Assembly (NCBI GenBank): GCA_018396615.1
Contig: JAGTQT010000040.1
Span: 1-11,522 of the forward strand
Origin: Candidatus Bathyarchaeota archaeon
GTDB taxonomy: Archaea; Thermoproteota; Bathyarchaeia; Bathyarchaeales; Bathycorpusculaceae
Length of the DNA stretch: 11,522 nt
Direction of reading: 5' to 3'
The number at the start of each line of letters is the position of its first letter. Positions within the stretch are counted from its first letter, which is position 1. Positions 5,714-11,522 of the stretch are shown here, piece by piece. Made by a program: the position numbers and the translations under genes. The notes beneath the pieces were generated by a model. It was given only the letters and a program-made list of their open reading frames with translations, was not told the origin of the DNA and made no database searches.

Positions 5714-7243
5714 CTACTGTGCTTGATTCCTAAGTTCATCAATTCTTTCTTTGAAAGCCTTAGCCACAGCTTGTTTGAGTTGCTCTCCCTTTAGTTTCGA
5801 AAGCCTTAGCTTCCTTAAGCGTTTAGCCAAAGCGTCGTCACTTAGAGACTTCTCTGCCCATTTCTCCAAGTCTCCCCGCTTGATGTGAAACTCGATGGAA
5901 TTGACGCTGACCTTTTTGAGCACTTCTGGGAACCCTTTCAAGCTCCACGACATAGTGCCCGTAAAGTGCTCTTCTCCCACGCCCGTAAAGAAGAGGAAAG
6001 GCTCATCCGCAGAAACACATGCCTCTCGAACTCTATTTTCGAAGTCAAGTATCTCGGTTTGCGCCCCCACAAAGGCATCTATTGGCGAGCCGTAGGGACT
6101 AAAATAAGAGTGAACCTCTCCAGGTCCTCCTCCAGCAGTGAACATGTAGTAGAGATGGTCGCTTGTTTGAAAGTAGCGCCACATCTTCAGAAACTCTTTA
6201 TCTCCATTCTCTTTAACAAGCGCCTCAAGCCTCCTTAGATTTGTGTAGTATGCCCACTGCATAGTGTTCCCAAGCCAGCAGCTTGCATCCCTTTCCAAAT
6301 CAGCCCAAGAAACAGTTCCGCCCAGTTCTGGAACATCAATTTCCCCGGCGGACACGTACTTGTCGACAACCTCGGAAGGAGTTGCCATGTGCAGATGCCA
6401 CCAGCGCAGAATCTCATCTGGCAGATGCCTCAAGAAATCGTGAATCCCTGTTTCAGGCCAGTGGTGCTCCCCAAAGGTCTCGTAGTCGGGAAACACGTTT
6501 ATGCAGTTGCCATGCGTTGCGGCAAGCCAGCTTGCGTACTTATCGGCTTTCAGAGGCCACTCGCTCCACCATCTTGCGGAAAAACGGAAGCCGATATCAT
6601 CGGTTAGCTTGTAGTTTCGTAAAAGTATCTTTAGCTTCCTGCAGTCTTTTGGTGTATAGAGATAATTCGGTGATTTTCCATGCAATATTCTTTCTACGCC
6701 CTCTGTAAAGATCCCTTTGTACCCAAGCTTTTCCACGGTTCTCGCGATGGCGTTGTTGTAAAGCAACTCGGTGTTTTCAAAAACGTTGGGCGTGTAGCCG
6801 AGCAGGTCTCGCATTATCTGCTGATGTTGCTTCACTTGCTCGATGAATTCGCTTCTGTCTGGGTAGAGGCTAGCTAACGAGTGATAGTAGGTTTGGCTTA
6901 GGAACTCGACGCATCCTGTCTTGGCGAGTTGCTTGAATGTTTCCAATAGGTCTTTGCTGAACATTTCGCACTGTTCAAGGAAGACTCCGGAGAGGCTGAA
7001 TGAGAACTTAGCCTGCTTTTTTTCTCTTTTGTGTTTGTCGATTGATTCAAGTATTATTTGGTTTGAGGGAAAATAGCACTTTCTGCATGCCCTCTCGAAG
7101 ATTTCTTTGTTGACTGCGTGGTCAAAATAATAATCAAAAAACTTTTTTTTCTTAACACGTTTGAACTGCTGGTTTTCCCAGAAAAAATTGCGTTTTAGTC
7201 GAAAAGGCTGATGAACCTCGAATACTAAAACTATATCCGTCAA
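5714..7243 (-). CDS. GH57 alpha-amylase-type glycoside hydrolase with C-terminal DUF5752-like domain
   Basis: A 509-residue retaining alpha-glucanase of family GH57. Visible family motifs are HQP (11-13), the VEFLSQTYYHSL region (112-123), FTEGVERIL with candidate nucleophile E181, and PDYETFGEH with candidate acid/base D253. The segment TSDHLYYMF with SYFSPYGSPIDAF (360-391) is typical of the archaeal alpha-amylase subgroup that includes, as I recall, Methanocaldococcus MJ1611. No signal peptide is present, so it acts in the cytoplasm, probably on stored glucan. Residues about 413-485 (PFLFFTGVGEEHFTG, SIEFHIKRGDLEKW) look like a DUF5752-type accessory domain, followed by a basic helical tail. 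The start is TTG 7243 with AGAGGA about ten bases upstream. The catalytic residues appear intact. Confidence 0.88.
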   Translation of the reverse strand: MTDIVLVFEVHQPFRLKRNFFWENQQFKRVKKKKFFDYYFDHAVNKEIFERACRKCYFPSNQIILESIDKHKREKKQAKFSFSLSGVFLEQCEMFSKDLLETFKQLAKTGCVEFLSQTYYHSLASLYPDRSEFIEQVKQHQQIMRDLLGYTPNVFENTELLYNNAIARTVEKLGYKGIFTEGVERILHGKSPNYLYTPKDCRKLKILLRNYKLTDDIGFRFSARWWSEWPLKADKYASWLAATHGNCINVFPDYETFGEHHWPETGIHDFLRHLPDEILRWWHLHMATPSEVVDKYVSAGEIDVPELGGTVSWADLERDASCWLGNTMQWAYYTNLRRLEALVKENGDKEFLKMWRYFQTSDHLYYMFTAGGGPGEVHSYFSPYGSPIDAFVGAQTEILDFENRVREACVSADEPFLFFTGVGEEHFTGTMSWSLKGFPEVLKKVSVNSIEFHIKRGDLEKWAEKSLSDDALAKRLRKLRLSKLKGEQLKQAVAKAFKERIDELRNQAQ

Positions 7244-7293
7244 TGTCTTTTTTCCTCTTCTTTTTCTTAATGGATTTACCAGTTATTTCTCAT

Positions 7294-7379
7294 TTGCTGT
7301 TTTTGACCATGCTTAAGTTGGATTCGTATTCTGAGTTCATAACTTATTTATTCAAACTTAACTTCCATAGTAACAGCAA
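7294..7379. repeat. Nested inverted repeats in the divergent intergenic region
   Basis: Between the divergent GH57 gene and the PD-(D/E)XK-like gene, TTGCTGTT (7294-7301) pairs with AACAGCAA (7372-7379), and inside it TTAAGTT (7313-7319) pairs with AACTTAA (7355-7361). The two pairs share a centre near 7337. This could be a shared operator or a leader structure; each pair alone could arise by chance. Confidence 0.35.
7345..7352 (+). promoter_or_regulatory. Probable TATA box for the PD-(D/E)XK-like gene
   Basis: TTATTTAT is centred about 27 bases before position 7375. That would give a leader of some 16 bases containing AAGGTGA (7378-7384), a good ribosome site six bases before GTG 7391. Confidence 0.4.
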
Positions 7380-7390
7380 GGTGAACCCCA

Positions 7391-8092
7391 GTGTCAATTG
7401 AAAAGTTAAAGATTGAAAGCCAGCAAGAGCTAGCAGAAATGATAGCAAAGGAAACAGAGCAGATCGAGAAAAATTTGACCGTAATCTGCAACAACGTACC
7501 AATCAATGACCGAACAAAGATTGACGTGCTATGCCACGATGACAATGGACAGCTCGTAGTTCTCCAGATAAACGTTAACGAAGACGACACCATGCTGATT
7601 CAAGGAATTCAAAGCATGGACTACGCTGACAAGTTCAAGTCATTTCTGAAAGCAACCTACAACAAACACAAGATCGACGACAAGGAAAAGCCACGCCTCA
7701 TCCTTATCGCACCAAGCTTCTCAGAAGCCATGCGGCATGCAGTCGAAAGCATGAAGGGGATGCGCATCGACCTATATGAGTGGGAATACCTCAAGTTGGG
7801 AGACCACAAGGGTCTGCGACTCCAACCCATTTTTACATGGAACCCGCCTGAAAAATCCTACGAGCCTAAGGAAGCCAAAGCTCCTGAAAAACGAAGCGAA
7901 AAAACCTCAAAGAAGAAAGAACAAGCACCCCCACCCGAAAATAAGGAAGAACCAACCCCGCCACTTGAGACGGAACCTCCACAGGAACCGACCCCAGAAT
8001 TCTTGCAGCCAGAGCCCGAAGAACCGAAGCTTGAAGAGCCTTTCAAACAGGAACCGAAAGAAAACCAAAAACGAAAAATTAAACTGTTCTAG
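7391..8092 (+). CDS. Degenerate PD-(D/E)XK-like protein with Pro/Glu-rich tail
   Basis: Residues 1-150 resemble the NucS/DUF91-type PD-(D/E)XK nuclease core: a first helix with E21 and E26, KIDVLC with D45, and a strand GQLVVLQIN followed by Q71 in a helix ending MDYADKF. Where an active enzyme has E-x-K (vviElK), this protein reads Q59-I-N61, so the nuclease site looks lost. Residues about 152-226 are low-complexity Pro/Glu/Lys, surely disordered, and end in a basic-hydrophobic KRKIKLF. It is 233 residues long, soluble, with start GTG 7391 after AAGGTGA. It lies 85 bases upstream of a glycosyltransferase gene, so the two may be co-transcribed. The fold assignment is my inference; function is unknown, possibly binding nucleic acid or protein rather than cutting. 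Confidence 0.7.
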   Translation: MSIEKLKIESQQELAEMIAKETEQIEKNLTVICNNVPINDRTKIDVLCHDDNGQLVVLQINVNEDDTMLIQGIQSMDYADKFKSFLKATYNKHKIDDKEKPRLILIAPSFSEAMRHAVESMKGMRIDLYEWEYLKLGDHKGLRLQPIFTWNPPEKSYEPKEAKAPEKRSEKTSKKKEQAPPPENKEEPTPPLETEPPQEPTPEFLQPEPEEPKLEEPFKQEPKENQKRKIKLF

Positions 8093-8126
8093 AGCCTCCG
8101 AATCATTCCGTTCCTGACATTTTTCG

Positions 8127-8149
8127 AGGCGACGGGCCTTTGATTTTTG
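8127..8149 (+). terminator. Weak stem plus T-rich tract
   Basis: AGGC-(5)-GCCT at 8127-8139 is followed by TTGATTTTT, 35 bases after the PD-(D/E)XK-like gene's stop. The stem is short, so termination may be partial or absent. Confidence 0.3.
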
Positions 8150-8177
8150 CTGCACAAAAACATAGTGGTGCGTATCT

Positions 8178-9476
8178 TTGAGAATAGGCTTTTTCGTGTG
8201 GGAATATCCTCCAGCTCTTGTCGGCGGCTTAGGCACCTACGCAGATTACATCACGCGTGAATTTGTTGCAATGGGACATGATGTTACAGTATTCACGTTG
8301 AACCCGGGAAACCTAAAAACTCGGGAAGTCATAAAGGGTGTTGAAGTTCACCGCCCTCTGATAGTTGATGCAAGCAACATTTTCCCTATGTTCGTTATCG
8401 ATGATTTGAAAAAGTGGGGCACAAACATCCGCATGTTCAACGACATATTCATCTACAACATCCTCTGCGCCACCAAATTCATCAACAGCATGTTAAAGAA
8501 GGAAAAATGCAACTACGACATTGTATGCGTTCACGACTGGCTAAGCAGCATAGCAGGTATAATAGCTAAAAACGAAACCAAAGTCCCCGTAGCCTTTCAC
8601 GTGCACAGTACAGAGTGGGGGAGAAGCGGAGGCCAAGGGTCTGAAGTTGTCTCTTACTTGGAATGGGCAACGGCTCAAAAAGTTGACCGAATAGTAACTG
8701 TAAGCCACGCCATGCAGGAAGACTTGACTAGACATGGGTGGCCCAAATCAAAGATAAGCGTTGTGTGGAATGGCGTGGACCCAGAGCGCTATAACCCAGA
8801 GAAGTGCGATGCAAAGAAGGTTAAGGCGGTAAGAGAAAGATATGGCATAAAGCCAGATGAAAAAATGGTTCTATTCCTCGGCAGACTAACTTGGGTAAAG
8901 GGCGTCACGAACCTTGTTCAGGCAATGCCTACTGTTTTGCAGGAGTACCCTAAAACGAAGCTTGTTATTTTGGGGAAAGGTGAACAGCAAAACGACATAT
9001 TGGAGGCAGCGAACCGTCTCGGAATAAACGGCAACATGGTTTGCCGGTTCGAGTTTGTCCCCGAAGAGGAACGCATTCTACACTATGCTGCCTCTGATGT
9101 ATGCATTTTCCCATCAACTTATGAGCCCTTTGGCATAGTTAGTCTTGAAGCAATGTCGATGGCTAAACCCATAGTTGTAGGTGCCCAAGGAGTAGTGGGC
9201 TTTAGAGAACAGGTCGTATCCGCTGAGCCGAACCAGAATGGGGTGCACGTAAACGGTGGAAACGCGGCAGACATCGCATGGGGCTTGAAAGAAGTGCTTT
9301 CAGATGACGAGAGAGCGAAGAGATGGGGCGAAAACGGGAGAAAAAGAGTGCTTCAGTACTTTACTTGGCGAAAGGCTGCAGAACAGACGCTACGGATATA
9401 CGAGTCGCTTCAGCATGGCCAAGAGCATGTGGAACTCAAAGTAGCTGATTTTGCGGAAAAAATAGCACGAGAATAA
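8178..9476 (+). CDS. Glycogen-synthase-like GT-B glycosyltransferase (GT4/GT5)
   Basis: A complete 432-residue GT-B enzyme, a paralogue of the minus-strand transferases. The acceptor domain begins MRIGFFVWEYPPALVGGLGTY, with the glycine-rich loop of glycogen synthases at 15-19, then HDW (119-121) and HVHSTEWGR (141-149). After WNGVD (197-201), the donor domain has FLGRLTWVKG with R236/K241 and E316-PFGIVSL-E324. The canonical residues for nucleotide-sugar binding are present. A C-terminal helix (TWRKAAEQTLRIYESL) precedes a unique tail of about 20 residues. It starts at TTG 8178, with GGTG at 8167-8170. The likely reaction is alpha-1,4-glucan elongation from ADP- or UDP-glucose; the donor cannot be read from sequence. 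It converges on pgk with a 15-base gap. Confidence 0.87.
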   Translation: MRIGFFVWEYPPALVGGLGTYADYITREFVAMGHDVTVFTLNPGNLKTREVIKGVEVHRPLIVDASNIFPMFVIDDLKKWGTNIRMFNDIFIYNILCATKFINSMLKKEKCNYDIVCVHDWLSSIAGIIAKNETKVPVAFHVHSTEWGRSGGQGSEVVSYLEWATAQKVDRIVTVSHAMQEDLTRHGWPKSKISVVWNGVDPERYNPEKCDAKKVKAVRERYGIKPDEKMVLFLGRLTWVKGVTNLVQAMPTVLQEYPKTKLVILGKGEQQNDILEAANRLGINGNMVCRFEFVPEEERILHYAASDVCIFPSTYEPFGIVSLEAMSMAKPIVVGAQGVVGFREQVVSAEPNQNGVHVNGGNAADIAWGLKEVLSDDERAKRWGENGRKRVLQYFTWRKAAEQTLRIYESLQHGQEHVELKVADFAEKIARE

Positions 9477-9491
9477 AAAATGGGAAGATTG
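9475..9491 (-). terminator. U-run terminator of gap-pgk
   Basis: On the minus strand, eleven bases after the pgk TAG there is a run of six T (9480-9475). A T tract close to the stop, without a stem, is the usual archaeal terminator form. Confidence 0.4.
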
Positions 9492-10718
9492 CTAAGCCTT
9501 TCTTAATGCTGCTTGTTCCAGAGCCAAAACTCCCGGCAGCTTCTTGCCCATAAGGAATTCTATCAATGCGCCACCTGCAGTGCTCACATACGAGATTTTG
9601 CTTGACAGCCCAAACTCCTGCAACGCCGCTATTGTGTGTCCTCCTCCTGCAAGTGAAAACGCTTTTGACGATGCCACTGCTTCAAATACCTTCTTTGTTC
9701 CGAAACTGAATTCCTTGTTTTCGTAAACCCCCATAGGACCGCTCAGCACTATAGTCTTGGCGTTAAGTATCATCTTAGCATATTCGTTAACCGTTTTTGC
9801 GCCGATATCAAATAGCGAATACTCTGAGGGTAACTTCTCAACAGGGATTTCTAAGCGTTTTCCGCCCGCTTCTGCGCCTAAGTCGGCTGGAACCTTGATT
9901 TTATTTGGGTGTTTCTTCATTAGCTCTTTTATGCCTTGCACGAAGCATAGGAGTTCTTTTTCTTCTAGGTATCGCATTGTTGGTTTGCCGAGGTCGTGGC
10001 CTTCTGCTACTAGGAAGACTTGGCCTACTACGCCTCCTGTGAGCACGTAGTCAGCTATGTTGTTGTCGAGAACATATTTGGAGATTTCAAGGGAGTCGTC
10101 TGCTTTAGCTCCGCCGAGGATGAAGAGGCATGGTTTCTGCGGTTTTTCCAAGACCTTACTGAGAGACTTAAGTTCTCTCTCCATGATTCTTCCTGCCGCG
10201 CTTGGCAGAACTGCGGTGAAGCCTATGATTGAAACTTGTGCGCGGTGGGCTGCTGCGAAAGCATCGTTGACGAAAAAGTCAGCTAGAGGCGCCAAATTTT
10301 TCACAAGCTCTGTTTTTGCATGGTCTTCTGGTTTTCCATCCTTGGTTTCGCCTGCCCATGTTCGCACGTTTTCCAAAACGAGGATTTCGCCGCCTTTCAG
10401 TTTTTTGATCGCTTCCTTGGCTTTATCGCCGAACACGTCGTCCACGTATCGGATTGGCCTGCGTATGATCTTGCCTAAAAGTTCAGCATGCTGTTTTAAA
10501 GGTATGAAGTCGGGATCACCTTTTCTTCCTTGATGCGCGAGGACCACAACTTTAGCGTTCTTTTCCGCTAACTCTTTGATCGTTGTCTCTCCATGTGCAC
10601 GAATTCTCGAGTCGTCTAGAACCTTCTTTGTTTCGGGGTCAACTGGGGAGTTGAAGTCAACTCTCACGAGCACTGTCTTGTCTTTTACTTTTAAGTTGTC
10701 TAGTGTTAGGTATTTCAC
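9492..10718 (-). CDS. pgk: Phosphoglycerate kinase (archaeal type)
   Basis: It interconverts 1,3-bisphosphoglycerate plus ADP with 3-phosphoglycerate plus ATP. At 408 residues it has the usual length. Substrate-binding basic residues lie in VRVDFNSPV (18-26), AHQGR (61-65), ENVR (116-119) and the NDAFAAAHRAQ segment (151-161). The nucleotide side is shown by LGGAKADDS (201-209), GPMGVYE (327-333), GGGHT (358-362) and STAGGA (379-384). The longer ADDS and DFIPLKQH forms are archaeal rather than bacterial in feel. It starts at GTG 10718, six bases after AAGGTGA (minus strand, 10731-10725), and lies 70 bases downstream of GAPDH, so gap and pgk are probably one transcript. The preceding reaction is catalysed by the neighbour. 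Confidence 0.95.
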   Translation of the reverse strand: MKYLTLDNLKVKDKTVLVRVDFNSPVDPETKKVLDDSRIRAHGETTIKELAEKNAKVVVLAHQGRKGDPDFIPLKQHAELLGKIIRRPIRYVDDVFGDKAKEAIKKLKGGEILVLENVRTWAGETKDGKPEDHAKTELVKNLAPLADFFVNDAFAAAHRAQVSIIGFTAVLPSAAGRIMERELKSLSKVLEKPQKPCLFILGGAKADDSLEISKYVLDNNIADYVLTGGVVGQVFLVAEGHDLGKPTMRYLEEKELLCFVQGIKELMKKHPNKIKVPADLGAEAGGKRLEIPVEKLPSEYSLFDIGAKTVNEYAKMILNAKTIVLSGPMGVYENKEFSFGTKKVFEAVASSKAFSLAGGGHTIAALQEFGLSSKISYVSTAGGALIEFLMGKKLPGVLALEQAALRKA

Positions 10719-10736
10719 TTTCTTTCACCTTCTTTT
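10715..10736. repeat. 22-bp inverted repeat, copy 1 (pgk ribosome-binding region)
   Basis: The 22 bases here, covering the pgk start codon and its AAGGTGA, are exactly reverse-complementary to the last 22 bases of the window (11501-11522). This copy is in its natural place. Confidence 0.9.
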
Positions 10737-10788
10737 GAAGAGAAAAATGTTGAAGAGGGTGGAGAGTTTTGTTGCGGATTCGGTGAAT

Positions 10789-11500
10789 CTAGAAGCCAGC
10801 TTTCTTACCTACGAGTTCGATGAGCTCGGTCATTCTGCAGCTGAAGCCCCATTCGTTGTCATACCACGCCAGAACCTTGACGAAGTTGCCGCCGATAACC
10901 ATTGTTGACTGGGCGTCGAAAGCAGCGGAGCATGTGCTGTGATTGAAATCTGACGATACCACAGGGTCTTCCGTGTATGTCAAAATGCCTTTCAGCGGTC
11001 CTTCAGCAGCTTTTTTGAAGGCAGCGTTGATTTCTTCTTTGGTTGTGTTCTTTTCAAGCACGCAGGTCAAGTCCACGATGGAGACGTTCGGCACTGGAAC
11101 TCTTAGAGCTATGCCGTTCATTCTTCCTGTCAGCTCTGGAAGCACAAGGGTTGCGGCTACGGCTGCACCTGTCGTGGTTGGAATAATATTTATGGCGCCT
11201 GCTCTTGCTCGGCGGAGGTCAGAGTGTACAAGGTCTTGAATTCTCTGGTCATTAGTGTAAGCGTGCGCTGTGGTCATCAGCCCTGTTTTAAGCCCAAAGT
11301 TTTCATGAAGCACCTTTGCCACTGGAGCAACACAGTTCGTGGTACATGAGGCATTTGAGAGTACGTTATGTTTTTCTGGATCATACTTGTCATGGTTGAC
11401 GCCCATGACTATGGTTATATCGGGATTCTTAGCTGGCGCGGAGATCAATACTTTTTTGGCTCCCGCTTGGAGATGAGCTACGGCTTTTTCTCGATCTGTA
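10789..11500 (-). CDS. gap: Glyceraldehyde-3-phosphate dehydrogenase, class I (N-terminus missing)
   Basis: It oxidises glyceraldehyde 3-phosphate to 1,3-bisphosphoglycerate, handing product to the adjacent PGK. The visible part runs from FTDREKAVAHLQAGAKKVLISAPAK through the catalytic SNASCTTNC, the AHAYTNDQRIQDL segment holding the active-site histidine, IIPTTTGAA, VPVPNVSIVDL and WYDNEWGFS, to the C-terminus. This is the bacterial/eukaryotic class I enzyme, not the archaeal class II form. About 95-100 N-terminal residues, including the Rossmann GFGRIGR motif, are missing. The frame stays open to the window edge, but upstream of FTDRE it reads TFFHLL where the family has STG-x, because of the terminal inverted repeat. 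The true gene therefore breaks at about 11500. Confidence 0.92.
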
Positions 11501-11522
11501 AAAAGAAGGTGAAAGAAAGTGA
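11501..11522. repeat. 22-bp inverted repeat, copy 2 (window end, probably chimeric)
   Basis: This stretch reads AAAAGAAGGTGAAAGAAAGT plus GA on the plus strand, identical to the minus-strand pgk leader. It interrupts the GAPDH reading exactly where the conserved STG should stand, and it runs to the last base, so its full length is unknown. Confidence 0.85.

Noticed and set aside
8060..8092. Possible PCNA-binding box at the C-terminus of the PD-(D/E)XK-like protein (NQKRKIKLF)
   Set aside because: The glutamine is not at the right distance from the I/L position and the second aromatic is missing, so the motif does not fit.

Overview
The window looks archaeal, most likely from the TACK side (Bathyarchaeia-like); this placement is an inference. 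The supporting signs are an endonuclease Q gene with a PCNA-binding tail, an archaeal-type phosphoglycerate kinase, TATA boxes placed for leaderless or short-leader transcripts, Shine-Dalgarno-led TTG/GTG starts (six of eleven genes start with TTG), and small archaeal-style proteins (DUF3795, winged helix). No rRNA, tRNA, CRISPR array, insertion sequence or phage gene was seen.

Layout. Positions 1-1340 hold the tail of an unknown upstream gene overlapping an EndoQ DNA-repair gene. Positions 1341-3524 (+ strand) hold three apparently independent genes, each with its own promoter-like region: a 110-residue protein of unknown function, a NapH-type membrane iron-sulfur protein, and a DUF3795 cysteine-rich protein. 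Positions 3542-7243 (- strand) hold a carbohydrate block, in transcription order a GH57 alpha-amylase with an extra C-terminal domain, a small winged-helix protein, a half-length glycosyltransferase lacking its donor-binding domain, and a full-length GT-B glycosyltransferase whose start overlaps the half gene's stop. Positions 7391-9476 (+ strand) hold a degenerate PD-(D/E)XK-like protein with a long Pro/Glu tail and a second full-length glycogen-synthase-like transferase. Positions 9492-11500 (- strand) hold a gap-pgk pair: bacterial-type (class I) GAPDH, cut at its N-terminus, followed by PGK.

Together, GH57 amylase, three glycogen-synthase-like proteins and two central glycolytic enzymes suggest a locus for making and mobilising an intracellular alpha-glucan (glycogen-like) and feeding or draining triose phosphates. 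The winged-helix protein is the obvious candidate regulator. The most unusual part is the translationally coupled pair of a donor-site-less half glycosyltransferase and a complete one. A separate caution: the last 22 bases are an exact reverse complement of the pgk ribosome-binding region and replace conserved GAPDH sequence, so the end of the window is probably a chimeric contig end.
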